From Aquiluna sp. (GTDB lineage: Bacteria; Actinomycetota; Actinomycetes; Actinomycetales; Microbacteriaceae): 64,000 bases of DNA. Below the pieces are notes generated by a model. That model was not told the DNA's origin. It made no database searches and saw only the letters and a list, made by a program, of their open reading frames with translations. Shown in pieces: positions 11,741 to 22,400 of the stretch; position 1 is the stretch's first letter; each line of letters begins with the position of its first letter. Location of the stretch: contig JAQWUU010000053.1 in assembly GCA_029241985.1 (NCBI GenBank), positions 1 to 64,000 of the forward strand, written 5' to 3'. The position numbers and the translations under genes are program-made.

Positions 11741-12121
11741 ATGCCAACGGGCAAAGTTAAGTTTTTTGACGATGACAAGGGTTTCGGCTTCATCGCAGGC
11801 GATGACGGTACCGAAGTCTTTTTGCACGCAAGCGCACTCCCGGCCGGGACTGACTCAATCAAACCCGGCAGCAGGGTTGAGTTCGGAATTGCCGATGGCC
11901 GCAAGGGTGCCCAGGCTCTATCGGTAAGAATTCTTGAAGTTCCCACGCTTGTGTCAACCACCCGCAAACCTGCCGAGGACCTTGCCATCATCACGGAGGA
12001 CCTGATCAGGCTCCTAGACCAAGTTGGCGGAAACCTGAAGCGTGGAAAGTACCCAGAAGCTGCGCACGGAAAAAAAGTAGCGCAACTTTTGCGCAGAGTG
12101 GCAGAAGAGCTTGAAGGCTAA
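11741..12121 (+). CDS. Cold-shock-domain protein with C-terminal extension
   Basis: MPTGKVKFFDDDKGFGFIAGDDGTEVFLHASAL plus about 60-aa helical extension; aggaag upstream. Confidence 0.88.
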   Translation: MPTGKVKFFDDDKGFGFIAGDDGTEVFLHASALPAGTDSIKPGSRVEFGIADGRKGAQALSVRILEVPTLVSTTRKPAEDLAIITEDLIRLLDQVGGNLKRGKYPEAAHGKKVAQLLRRVAEELEG

Positions 12122-12599
12122 GCACGAAAAGATGGGGCTTGCAGTTCTTGAGTCTGAGGCACCAGCGGGCTCGTTCGGGGCCTTGATGAGTGAGACCGAG
12201 CCATCAAAGGGTGTAATCGAACTTCGTTTTGAATCGGTCATGACCGGATACTCGGGATGGAACTGGTTGGTTACTCTCACTCAGCTTGATAAGCGCAAGC
12301 CACCTACTGTTTCAGAAATCAACCTCGTTGCAGGTGAAGGTGCGCTCTTGGCACCGGCATGGGTTCCCTGGTCTGAGAGGCTGGCAGAGTTTCGAACACA
12401 GCTGAAGGCTGAGGGCAAGGCTAAAACCGATGCCGAAGCGGATGAACTTATTAAGGCTCTAGTCGTTACGGATGATATACAGTCCAAAGACTCCGAGGCC
12501 GACTCCGACCAGCGCAGTGTGCAGCCACCATTGAAGGCCCGCGTCCGCAAGCGACGGGTAAAACACAGCGAGCCCGACGAAGATCAGGAACCAAACTAA
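12111..12599 (+). CDS. DUF3027 family protein
   Basis: GYSGWNWLVTLTQ and GALLAPAWVPWSERL motifs; follows the CSD gene with an 11-nt overlap. Confidence 0.8.
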   Translation: MKAKHEKMGLAVLESEAPAGSFGALMSETEPSKGVIELRFESVMTGYSGWNWLVTLTQLDKRKPPTVSEINLVAGEGALLAPAWVPWSERLAEFRTQLKAEGKAKTDAEADELIKALVVTDDIQSKDSEADSDQRSVQPPLKARVRKRRVKHSEPDEDQEPN

Positions 12600-12686
12600 G
12601 GTTGCAATTTTAATAATTGGCTTAGATTTCTGAGCCAAAGTTGCCGGATCCGGTTTGCGCTCCTCAAACTTTATAAAGAACCTCAT
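12459..12686 (-). CDS. DUF2530-like membrane protein
   Basis: 75 aa, two TM segments, immediately upstream of serC start region on the same strand; overlaps the DUF3027 gene 3' end. Confidence 0.65.
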   Translation of the reverse strand: MRFFIKFEERKPDPATLAQKSKPIIKIATLVWFLIFVGLAVFYPSLADAGLQWWLHTALVGVGLGVFGLYIIRND

Positions 12687-13801
12687 TAGATTCTTTCCAG
12701 AACGTACTCGATTGAGGCGATGAGTTTTTCTACTTCCGCCGGTTCTGTCGACACGAAAGTTGCAATTCGCAGTTGGTTCTTGCCAAGTTTTCGATACGGG
12801 TCAGTGTCGACAATTCCGTTCTCTCTCAAGATCGCGGCGATTTCTAAAGCATCGATAGCTTCGTCAAAGTTGATTGTTGCGACCACCTGTGACCGGTGAG
12901 CGGGGTTTTCTACAAAAGGATGCGTGACGTCGGTCTTTTCGGCCCATTCATAAAGGAGCGACGAGCTGGTCTTTGTTCTTTGGTCTGCCCATGACAGGCC
13001 ACCCTGAGAGTTGATCCACTCGACCTGATTATTGGTAAAAAACAAAGTCGCCAACGATGGCGTGTTCAGCGTGAAATTTTGACGAGCATTGTCGAGTGCG
13101 AGCTTTAGGCTGAGAATATTTGGGATATAGCGGCCAGATGCAGCCACAGACTCAATGCGGTCAATTGCCTTGGGTGAAACCAACGCCATCCAAAGCCCAC
13201 CGTCTGATGCAAGGTTTTTTTGCGGAGCGAAGTAGTAGGCGTCTGTCTCAAGTGGGTCAAAGTCGATACCTCCGGCAGCGCTGGTGGCATCGGTCAGCAT
13301 CAGGGCATTGGCGTCTGCACCCTGAACGCGCTTTACGTCCGTGACAACACCGGAGGAAGTTTCGTTGTGAGGGTAGGCGTATAGATCAACCCCAGCTTCG
13401 GCGACCAGTTCCCCGCGTGATCCTGGATCCACAGAAATTACCGTCGGACTTTCCAGCCAGGGAGCGCCAAGTATGTTCGCAAACTTGTTGCCAAACTCGC
13501 CATGAACAAGCGCTTGCCCTTTTTTCTCGGCAAGCGAAAAAGTAGCGGCATCCCAGAATGCAGAGGCACCGCCGTTGCCCAGAATGATTTCATACCCTTC
13601 TGGAGCGTGAAACATGTCAAGAAGGCCTTGCTTTAGATCGCCAACAAGGTTTTTTATAGGGGGCTGTCTGTGGCTGGTTCCCATGAAGCGGTTCCCAAAA
13701 TCCACAAATGCCGTCAGCTGTTCTGGCCTCATCCTCGAGGGGCCGCAGCCAAATCTTCCGTCGACGGGTTTTAGGTTCTCAGGAATTTCGATAGCGGGCA
13801 T
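12686..13801 (-). CDS. serC: Phosphoserine transaminase
   Basis: FGCGPSRMRPEQL, YFAPQKNLASDGGLW (PLP lysine region). Confidence 0.93.
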   Translation of the reverse strand: MPAIEIPENLKPVDGRFGCGPSRMRPEQLTAFVDFGNRFMGTSHRQPPIKNLVGDLKQGLLDMFHAPEGYEIILGNGGASAFWDAATFSLAEKKGQALVHGEFGNKFANILGAPWLESPTVISVDPGSRGELVAEAGVDLYAYPHNETSSGVVTDVKRVQGADANALMLTDATSAAGGIDFDPLETDAYYFAPQKNLASDGGLWMALVSPKAIDRIESVAASGRYIPNILSLKLALDNARQNFTLNTPSLATLFFTNNQVEWINSQGGLSWADQRTKTSSSLLYEWAEKTDVTHPFVENPAHRSQVVATINFDEAIDALEIAAILRENGIVDTDPYRKLGKNQLRIATFVSTEPAEVEKLIASIEYVLERI

Positions 13802-13860
13802 GGTGCAAAGTTTACTATTGCCTTTACTAGTCTTGGTTTAGACACTTATAAGGGGATTTA

Positions 13861-14550
13861 ATGACAGACCTCATAGACACAACAGAGATGTATCTCAAGG
13901 CTATCTATGAGCTAGAGGAAGAGGGTATCCCTCCGATGCGCGCTCGAATTGCCGAACGCCTCGAGCACTCTGGGCCAACTGTCTCTCAGACTGTTGCCAG
14001 AATGGAGCGCGATGGCCTGCTGCGGCTATTGGATGATCGCCAACTTCAATTCAGCGACGTCGGGCGATTGACGGCTGTCGAAGTTATGAGAAAGCACCGC
14101 CTGGCAGAGCAGCTTTTACTCGACGTAATTGGCTTGGAGTGGTCCGAGATTCATGACGAAGCTTGTCGTTGGGAGCATGTAATGAGTGAATCGGTTGAAC
14201 GGAAGCTTGTGGAGTTACTTAAAAATCCAAGTGTTTCGCCTTTTGGAATGCCTGTTCCAGGGTTGGAGCTCTTGGGCCTTGCGCCCGCGACAGTCAAAAA
14301 TTGCGCATCGTTAGTTGGGCTAGAAAACGGTGATTATGAACTCGTGAGAATCGGGGAGCCTCTTCAGCTGGATGGAGCGTTCCTACAGCAACTGTTGCAA
14401 CTTCAGTTGTTACCCGGTGTCAAGGTTTTACTCACGAAGCAAGAGCAGGGCTGGTTGCTGAGCGCTGATGGTGGCGACGAGGGCCTGCTGGTAGACAGCG
14501 AAATCGGCCAACACTTGTTTCTGGGTGAGTTCCCAGAAAAATCGTTATAA
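13861..14550 (+). CDS. DtxR/IdeR-family metal-dependent regulator
   Basis: MTDLIDTTEMYLKAIYELEEEGIPPMRARIAERLEHSGPTVSQTVARMERDGLL. Confidence 0.93.
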   Translation: MTDLIDTTEMYLKAIYELEEEGIPPMRARIAERLEHSGPTVSQTVARMERDGLLRLLDDRQLQFSDVGRLTAVEVMRKHRLAEQLLLDVIGLEWSEIHDEACRWEHVMSESVERKLVELLKNPSVSPFGMPVPGLELLGLAPATVKNCASLVGLENGDYELVRIGEPLQLDGAFLQQLLQLQLLPGVKVLLTKQEQGWLLSADGGDEGLLVDSEIGQHLFLGEFPEKSL

Positions 14551-14595
14551 TTTGTTAGTTGCTTAAACAGAACAATTTTCCTCGGAGGATTCCTA

Positions 14596-15342
14596 TTGGA
14601 TTCAGCTACAGCTGATGCTCAACGACTTTCACGCAAGGACTTGCGGTTGAAAGAACGTTCGAAGCTCGCCAGAGTTGAGCGTCGCTCATGGAGGTCTCTT
14701 GGCACCATGGTCACGGCAACTGGGCTAATGGCCACTTTTGCTCTGCCCTCATACGGGTTCGCCCCAGAGGTAACTGCCGCAGCAGGATTAGCAAGAAACT
14801 CAGAAATGTTGCAAATCTCAGCCCCAAGCCAAGGTCTCTCTGTCGCAACCGTTCGCGCGGTTGAATTTACGCGAGGCGATTTTACTCCAGCCGAGGCCTC
14901 CGAGTTTCAAGTCGAGACGAAGTCCAAGATCTACTATTACGAAGGGCCAAGGGCCGCAGATTACTTGGCTAACCCAAGGTTTACTGACATCACAAGTGCG
15001 AACCTTATGAAATCTGCAGCCGAACTAGTCGGGACACCATACGTCTTTGGTGGTCAAACACCCGGTGGAATTGACTGCTCGGGTTACGTGCTTTTTGTGT
15101 ATGCCCAATTCGGAGTGAAGCTTCCGCACAGTGTTTACCAGCAGGCCAAGATGGCAACCAAAGTCTCTATTGAGGAAGCCGTGCCGGGGGACATCGTGAT
15201 CTTCAATGACTTTAGTCACAACGGGATCTATGCCGGAAACGGTAACTTTTACCATGCTCCCCAGCCTGGCGACCGCGTGAAGCTGGCTCCGATCTTCACC
15301 GAGAGGTACCACATCGTCCGCCTGGCAGAGATAACTGGCTAG
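14596..15342 (+). CDS. NlpC/P60 (C40) peptidoglycan peptidase, secreted
   Basis: GGIDCSGYVLFVYAQFG catalytic Cys and SHNGIYAGNGNFYHA; hydrophobic N-terminal segment; TTG start with ggagg. Confidence 0.88.
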   Translation: MDSATADAQRLSRKDLRLKERSKLARVERRSWRSLGTMVTATGLMATFALPSYGFAPEVTAAAGLARNSEMLQISAPSQGLSVATVRAVEFTRGDFTPAEASEFQVETKSKIYYYEGPRAADYLANPRFTDITSANLMKSAAELVGTPYVFGGQTPGGIDCSGYVLFVYAQFGVKLPHSVYQQAKMATKVSIEEAVPGDIVIFNDFSHNGIYAGNGNFYHAPQPGDRVKLAPIFTERYHIVRLAEITG

Positions 15343-15455
15343 TAAATAGTTACTAAAACTTCATTTTCCACACTGTGTTTCAATTCAGAAAATCCAGCTT
15401 TGTCGTTTACTATTTCGGTTAAGTATTGGTCATTGACATCAGGCGGGAGGCAAAG

Positions 15456-15626
15456 ATGCCAGCTTTCATGTCTACTATGCGCGGAAACTGGACAGATCTA
15501 AACCAACGTCCCTGTATATCTTTTTTTGAAAACTCAACGCGTCGCATTCTTGCGACGCGTTTTTTTGTTCTCAGGACCAATTCGGATGCCAGCAAGCCGT
15601 GTTGGCGATTTCGTTGGGAGAAGTGA
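15456..15626 (+). CDS. Possible small ORF (56 aa), leader of the HNH gene
   Basis: ATG preceded by gcgggaggcaaag; stop abuts the HNH start (tgaATG). No homology recognised; contains a terminator hairpin. Confidence 0.35.
   Translation: MPAFMSTMRGNWTDLNQRPCISFFENSTRRILATRFFVLRTNSDASKPCWRFRWEK
15537..15566 (+). terminator. Intrinsic terminator/attenuator-like hairpin
   Basis: acgcgtcgca-ttct-tgcgacgcgt followed by T run; perfect 10-bp stem. Confidence 0.85.
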
Positions 15627-16133
15627 ATGCGTACCCTCGTTCTAAATGCTGGCTATGAACCGCTGGCTGTCGTGTCATTCAAGCGTGCACTGGTTTTAGT
15701 CCTGAACCAGAAAGCCACCATCTTGGCTCGCATCGACCATGCTGTTGTCCGAAGTGCTCGTGAAGAGTTTGAAATGCCCTCGGTTATTCTGCTCTCTCGC
15801 TATGTGAGAATTCCAAACTCAAGGAGAGTCCCAGTTTCTAGGCGAGGAGTCCTCAGAAGGGATTCCAATCGCTGCGCTTACTGCGCTCAACCAGCAACGA
15901 CAATTGATCACGTGATGCCAAAATCCAGAGGAGGAAAGGACACGTGGGAGAATCTCGTTGCTTGCTGCCTGAGATGCAATAACAACAAGGGCGACCGGAC
16001 TCCGGCTGAAATCGGCTGGGAGCTAAGGGTGCTTCCGAAGATGCCAACTGGCATGGTCTGGAACGTTCGAGGGTCAGAGAAGCCGCAGCCAGAATGGAGT
16101 GAGTACTTGGCCTTGCAGTCGCGAGCCGCTTAG
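15627..16133 (+). CDS. HNH endonuclease
   Basis: RDSNRCAYCAQPATTIDHVMPKSRGGKDTWENLVACCLRCNNNKGDRTP: HNH with two CxxC. Confidence 0.93.
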   Translation: MRTLVLNAGYEPLAVVSFKRALVLVLNQKATILARIDHAVVRSAREEFEMPSVILLSRYVRIPNSRRVPVSRRGVLRRDSNRCAYCAQPATTIDHVMPKSRGGKDTWENLVACCLRCNNNKGDRTPAEIGWELRVLPKMPTGMVWNVRGSEKPQPEWSEYLALQSRAA

Positions 16134-16257
16134 GTTTTTTGCTTCTTGAAGCGCTGAATTCGGGCAGCTAAATTCTGAATCGCAGTCCCATTCAAGTTCC
16201 CTTGCATGGTCATGAACTTAGTCGAGAGCTATTTTGGACCTGACTAAATTTTAGAAA

Positions 16258-17655
16258 CTAGAGCGTGCGAAGTATCTCTTCGACTTTTTCTTTAGCATCA
16301 CCAAACAGCATCTTTGTGTTGTCTTTATAAAACAATGGATTTGCAACCCCCGCGTAGCCAGAGGCCATTGAGCGCTTAAAGACGATCACATTTTCAGCTT
16401 CCCAAACCTTCAGCACCGGCATCCCAGCAATTGGGCTTCCCGGGTTGTCGGTTGCCGCTGGGTTCACTGTGTCGTTCGCCCCGATTACTAAGACCACAGA
16501 TGTCTTAGCAAGATCATCGTTGATTTCATCCATTTCAAGAACGATGTCGTAGGGGACTTTTGCCTCTGCTAGGAGCACATTCATGTGGCCTGGCAGCCTT
16601 CCGGCAACTGGGTGAATTCCAAACCTTACATTGACTCCCTTGGCCGTCAGGCGCTTTGCCAGTTCCGCCACGGGATACTGGGCTTGCGCGACCGCCATTC
16701 CATATCCTGGAGTAATAACCACGCTAGTGGCGTTCGAGAGAAGTTCCGCCGTAGAAGCGGCATCGATCTCACTGTGCTCGCCAGCTTCGTCTTCCGACGA
16801 TGATGGTGCAGCGATACCAAACCCCCCGGCAATAACTGAGATGAAGGACCGGTTCATAGCCCGGCACATAATGTAAGAAAGGTAAGCACCTGAAGAGCCC
16901 ACCAGTGCACCAGTGACGATGAGCAAGTTGTTTCCTAGCAAGAAACCAGTTGCCGCTGCGGCCCAGCCAGAGTAGCTGTTCAACATCGATACCACCACGG
17001 GCATGTCGCCACCACCGATTGACGCGACCAGGTGCCATCCCAGGGCAAGTGCGAGAACGGTGACGGTAATCAGAAGCCAAAGCTCCGGAGTGATTACGTA
17101 CCAAACTGTCACACCCAGAAATGCGACCAGCGCTGAAAGATTAAGCAGGTTTTTCCCGGGCAACATAAGCGGCTTCGAGGAAATCTTCGCGGATAGCTTT
17201 AGGTAGGCCACGATCGAGCCGGTGAAAGTGACAGCTCCAATGAAGACTCCTACGAACACTTCGGCTCGGTGAATACCCACCAAGTCTGCGGCAATCGAAG
17301 AGGAGTGCAGCGCACCATTCCATCCAACCAGCACGGCAGTTAGACCAACAAAGCTGTGAAACAAGGCAATGAGCTCTGGCATACCGGTCATCGCAACCAC
17401 ACGGGCGCGCCATAAACCAATTGCTGCTCCAAGAACAAGAGCAATTGCAAGTAGACCCAAGCTCAAAGCCGAGGCCTCACTCCAATTGCCGAAGAAACTG
17501 AGCCATATGGTTGCTGCAATAGCAACCGTCATTCCCGAGATTCCGAATACTATGCCTGTTTTCGAGCTCTCGTGCTTACTCAGCCCAGCGAGGCTCATGA
17601 TGAAAAGTATCGCGGCGACAATGTAGGCGGAATTGGCTATTGCAATTTCATTCAT
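16258..17655 (-). CDS. pntB: NAD(P) transhydrogenase subunit beta
   Basis: [49 protein letters not shown]. Confidence 0.96.
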   Translation of the reverse strand: MNEIAIANSAYIVAAILFIMSLAGLSKHESSKTGIVFGISGMTVAIAATIWLSFFGNWSEASALSLGLLAIALVLGAAIGLWRARVVAMTGMPELIALFHSFVGLTAVLVGWNGALHSSSIAADLVGIHRAEVFVGVFIGAVTFTGSIVAYLKLSAKISSKPLMLPGKNLLNLSALVAFLGVTVWYVITPELWLLITVTVLALALGWHLVASIGGGDMPVVVSMLNSYSGWAAAATGFLLGNNLLIVTGALVGSSGAYLSYIMCRAMNRSFISVIAGGFGIAAPSSSEDEAGEHSEIDAASTAELLSNATSVVITPGYGMAVAQAQYPVAELAKRLTAKGVNVRFGIHPVAGRLPGHMNVLLAEAKVPYDIVLEMDEINDDLAKTSVVLVIGANDTVNPAATDNPGSPIAGMPVLKVWEAENVIVFKRSMASGYAGVANPLFYKDNTKMLFGDAKEKVEEILRTL

Positions 17656-19187
17656 CGGGGGTCACCTTTCGTGAACATCTTCAGCATTCGTCTTGTGACC
17701 GCGAATCCACCAAATATATTTATGCTGGCCAGCAAGACACCAAATGTTGCGAGCACCTGAATGAGAGCATTGGTATCAGTTATCTGGAGAATTGCGGCAA
17801 CCACGACGATTCCCGAGATTGCATTTGTGACGCTCATCAAGGGAGTGTGTAGCGCATGGTGAACTTTTCCGATCACATAGAACCCGATCACAATTGACAG
17901 CGTGAGCAGCAAAAAGTGCTGCTGTAGTAGCGGTGGTGCCGCCGAAATAAGCAAGAAAGCTAACGCAAAGCCCAAACCTATAAGAATGTTTTTGGTTCGC
18001 GACGTCATTCGCTTCTTCTCGATAGGAGCTGCAGCTGGAGCTGCCGCCACTGGTGCAGCCGATACTTGAATTGGCGGCGGTGGCCAGGTTATTTCTCCAG
18101 ATCGAACTACTGTTACCGAACGCTGGACTACATCTTCAAAATCAATTTTCAAATTGCCATCTGATTTTGGCGTCAGAAGCTTCAGCAGGTTGAATAGGTT
18201 TGTTCCATAGAGCTGAGACGACTGAGATGGCAGCCGACTTGGAAGGTCGGTGTATCCAAGAATTGTCACACCGTTCTTAGTGACCACTTTCTTGCCAGCG
18301 ACTGACCCATCGACGTTGCCCCCTTGGGCAGCTGCCATATCAACTATGACGCTGCCAGGTTTCATTTGCGAGACATCCTTGGCAGTTATTAGACGCGGGG
18401 CGGGCCTGCCTGGAATCAGAGCGGTGGTAATGATGATGTCAACCTCAGCGGCTTGCTCACTGTAGATTTCTGCAGCACGTTGGTTATAAGCATCGCTCGT
18501 AGCCTTGGCATAGCCGTCACTTGAAGTCATGGACTCGCCTATTTCAACTGGTAAATACTCTCCACCAATTGATTTCACCTGATCGGCGACCTCGGGACGT
18601 GGATCGGTAGACCTAACAATTGCGCCCAGGCTAGAGGCTGTGCCGATAGCTGCAAGCCCAGCAACTCCTGCGCCAGCCACCAATACTTTGGCAGGAGGAA
18701 CTTTTCCGGCTGCAGTTACCTGGCCCGTGAAAAAGCGTCCAAATTCATGTGCCGCTTCAACCACTGCTCGGTAGCCTGCGATGTTCGCCATGGAGCTAAG
18801 GACGTCCATCGACTGGGCTCTTGAAATTCGAGGGACAGCATCCAGTGCTAGAGCAGTGACGCCTTGCTTGGATAGCGCCTCAAGAAGCTCTGGACGAAAA
18901 GCCGGGCTTAGCAGGCTGACCAGGACGGTCCCTTTTTGCAGTCTCTTGACCTCTTGGGGAGTAGGGGGCTCTACTTTGAGGATTATGTGTGATTTCCAAG
19001 CAGCTGCTGTAGTGACTATCTTCGCACCGGCTGCTTGGTAAGCGGAGTCTGGGAATGCAGCATTTGAACCGGCCCCTTTTTCAATGAGCACTTCATACCC
19101 AAGCGCCAAGATTTTTTTCACTGTCTCTGGTGTAGCCGAAACTCTGGCCTCTGGGGCCTGCTCTGCCACAACGCCGATTACCGACAT
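17652..19187 (-). CDS. pntA: NAD(P) transhydrogenase subunit alpha
   Basis: Alpha1 NAD domain ([23 protein letters not shown]) fused to TM alpha2; overlaps pntB. Confidence 0.95.
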   Translation of the reverse strand: MSVIGVVAEQAPEARVSATPETVKKILALGYEVLIEKGAGSNAAFPDSAYQAAGAKIVTTAAAWKSHIILKVEPPTPQEVKRLQKGTVLVSLLSPAFRPELLEALSKQGVTALALDAVPRISRAQSMDVLSSMANIAGYRAVVEAAHEFGRFFTGQVTAAGKVPPAKVLVAGAGVAGLAAIGTASSLGAIVRSTDPRPEVADQVKSIGGEYLPVEIGESMTSSDGYAKATSDAYNQRAAEIYSEQAAEVDIIITTALIPGRPAPRLITAKDVSQMKPGSVIVDMAAAQGGNVDGSVAGKKVVTKNGVTILGYTDLPSRLPSQSSQLYGTNLFNLLKLLTPKSDGNLKIDFEDVVQRSVTVVRSGEITWPPPPIQVSAAPVAAAPAAAPIEKKRMTSRTKNILIGLGFALAFLLISAAPPLLQQHFLLLTLSIVIGFYVIGKVHHALHTPLMSVTNAISGIVVVAAILQITDTNALIQVLATFGVLLASINIFGGFAVTRRMLKMFTKGDPR

Positions 19188-19242
19188 TGATTCTCCCAAT
19201 CCTCTGTTTACAAAAAGCATCTAAGTAGGTTGCAACTTACAG

Positions 19243-19315
19243 TGGCCCCGAGGTGAATCGAACACCCGACACACGGTTTAGGAAACCGTTGCTCTATCCA
19301 CTGAGCTACGGGGCC
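19243..19315 (-). tRNA. tRNA-Arg (CCT)
   Basis: GGCCCCGTAGCTCAGTGGATAGAGCAACGGTTTCCTAAACCGT...CGGGGCCA cloverleaf on minus strand. Confidence 0.95.
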
Positions 19316-19420
19316 AGCAGACATAGGTTACTAGTAATCACCGCGTGTCAATCGGATGCCTGACACTTCAGTCGCGCTTGGCAAGGCAAGCGGACAATCT
19401 GGCTGTTCCCTCCTAGTATT

Positions 19421-22400
19421 TTGCAGGTGGAACGCAATGAATTATTCGAACTCTGGCATAGACAGCGCAACGCCATCGGTGGGACAAACCCGCTGGTTCG
19501 TTTTGAGCCATCAAGCTTTGGACAGGTGGATCTCTCAAGGTCTCATCCGGGCGGGTTGGCCCAGCTCGCTTCTGCCAGAACTTCGACCATCTCGAATCTA
19601 GTCAGAGATGGGGTTGCGCAATCAAGAGCGCTGACCACTTCACGCCGCATTTTGAATAAAGCACTTCATATTGAACGGAACTTTGGTCTCGACGCCCTTT
19701 TTATTGCTGGCGGCTTAGTTTCAATCGGCGGTAGCAAAATGCCAATCTTGCTTTGGCGGTCCCACTTGCTCTCAAAGGGTGACGATTACGAGCTCAGGGT
19801 GGATCCGATCCCTCGAATTAACCCAGCTTTGATCAGGACAATTCGGGTTTATCGCGAAGATTTCAGGGTTTCTGACCTTATTGCTGTGAGTCAGGGTCAG
19901 TCTGATCTGATCCCAACCGGGGTGCTGTCACTGGTGTCGGAGTTGATCCAGAGCCCCGAGGTCGAAATTGAAAAACTGCTTGTGCTTGGGAACTTCGTTC
20001 CAGAGCTAACTCTTAGTCAACTTGAGGAGCCTTCAAGCCAGTCTGATGTTCTCATGCAACTTACCGGCAAGAAAAGCTTTGAGCCAATTGACTTCACAGT
20101 TCGAGAGGCCACTTTGGTGCTCAACGCAGATGTCGACCAGCAAAGAGTTATTGGGAAGGCCTTGGCGGGTAACAGCTTTGCAGTTGAAACCTTGCCGGGC
20201 TGCGGTTACCTGCAGACCTTAGTGAATTTACTCGCCAATCTCTCACTCGCGGGAAAGCGAACTCTAATTCTTGCCCCCCGCCAGCAAACTTTGGATGAGG
20301 TTGCTGAGCGGCTTAGCCACTCCAAGCTCGCCGGGTTAGCCGTCAGGGAGTCAAACACTTGGTCTGACGTAGTGGCAGCGATCTCTCGGAATGAAAAGGC
20401 CGCACCTGCGGACTTGGCTTCGGCCCAAGAGCTGGCCTCAAAACGCGAAGGTGAGGTCGAAAAGTATTTCGATGTCATCGTCCATCAGAATCCAAACCTT
20501 GGTGTCAGTGTCATAGAAGCGCTTGAAGAGTTAGCAACTCTCGCCTCGCTGCCAGCAGCCCCGGTAAACAATGCCCGAATCGCTGCGGACCTGTTGCCCA
20601 CAATTCGCGTGAAAGCCAAGGATCTAATTCAACGGGCGCACGAGGCGGGACTCTTTGCCAATTCGCCGGCCGATGGGCCTTGGTTTCAAGCTAAGTTCGA
20701 ATCAGAAGCAGAAATAAACAGGGCTGTAGCTGCTGCGAGGTCTATTGCCGGAGAAGAATTCCGCATGCTTCGCTATCAAATCAACTTGTATTTGACTGAC
20801 CTAAATCTATCGGTCTGCATAAACGTTGAGGATTGGGCGAATCGACTGAATTTGCTCATGGGGCTTCGCGAAACTTTGGATAAATTCAAACCTGCAATAT
20901 TTGATCGACCTTTGACTGAGTTAATCGCCGCCTCAGCTCCGCGCGGAGACAGGGGCGACCTTTCAGGGGCCCAGCGCCGGAGGTTCAGGAAGCTGGCTAA
21001 AAGCTACCTTCGCCCAGGTGCAACGGTTGCAAATTTGCATCAAGCACTTGTCCGTGCAGAGGAGCAGCGCTCTTCATGGCAGTATCTCAACTTATCTCAA
21101 GCACCTCCCACGGTTCCGCTTGGTCTAAGCGATGTTGAGGCAAAGTTTCAGAAGATCTATTCAGTGCTAGAAATTCTTCAAAGGCACCTCAATCCAGATC
21201 CAGACTTGATGCTCTTAACGCGCTTGAAATTTGACGACCTTGGAACAATGCTCGAGGACTTGGCAACAAAAACGCACTCTCTTGATCGTTACATGGAGCG
21301 TCTCCCAATTGCTCAAGAACTTGTTTCTCAAGGGCTTGGAGCCTTTGCCAAGGAGGCGAGCAAGACCAGGCCAGGATTTGAGCAACTTCAAAGGGAGTTC
21401 GATCTAACCTGGTGGCAATCCGCCCTGGAAGCAATAATCCAATCCGACTCACGGGTTTTGGATTTCACTGCCGACACGATTTCCGAGCTTGAACGGGACT
21501 TTGAGCAGGCGCACGAAGCCCTGATAACAGAGGGGCTTAGTCACGTCAGAGCAACTCTTGGGCACGCTTGGAAAGAAGCGATAGCCAAGCACCCAGCTGA
21601 AGCGGATGCACTGCGGCGTCAGCTCAGAACAAAGCAACTAGAGCTAGCTTCGGCGGCCAAAGTTGGGGGTGTTTTATACAAGACCCTTGTCCCAGCAGTC
21701 TTGGCCTCTCCCTACGTCTTAAGTGATCTTTCTAGCCAGGAAGACTTTGATTTGGTCATAGTTCTGGATGCCTCCTCGACTGGCGTGGCTGAAACTCAAG
21801 CAGGTTTATCTATGGCCAACCAGCTAATAGCTTTTGGAGATCCGGTTATTGCAACACCTGAAAACTTTGACACTGTTGCCAGAGCGAATCCTGTTCACAT
21901 CGAAGGGGACAGGCAGTCGATTTTTGATTTGGTGGCCGAGACATTTGGGACCCTAGCTATTTCAAGAAACTATCGAGTTGAAGGTCAGGTCCTTGGAAAG
22001 TACTTGAACGACAATTTCTACGACGGGCGGCTTGTAATTGAGCCTTCGGCCGCTCAACTATTTGGTGCCCATAATTTTGAACAGATAGAAGTAACCGAGG
22101 GCAACATCGCTTCAAGCACCATTGAAGGAGCCACCGAATCGCTTGAGGCTGAAGTCACGCGGGTAGCTAACCTTGTCTTGAACCACGCCCGATGGAGCCC
22201 GGACGAATCCCTGATGGTTGTCACGGCATCGCGGGTGCATGCGGAGAGAGTCTCACAGGCCGTTCAGCTGGAAGTTGCAGGGCAGCCGCATCTTGCTGAG
22301 TTCTTCGATGCTCATGGTCGAGAGCAGTTCGAGTGTGTGTCTATGTCTGAATTAACGCATCGTCTTGCAGATCGAGTGATCTTCTCAGTTGGTTTTGGCA

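Noticed and set aside
15426-15455. N-terminal extension of the small ORF upstream of HNH
   Set aside because: The SD (gggagg) sits within this stretch, so ATG 15456 is the better start.
19243-19315. tRNA-Arg as an integration site for a mobile island carrying the DUF4011 gene
   Set aside because: No integrase, no direct repeat of the tRNA 3' end noticed, and the large gene lies on the 5' side of the tRNA.
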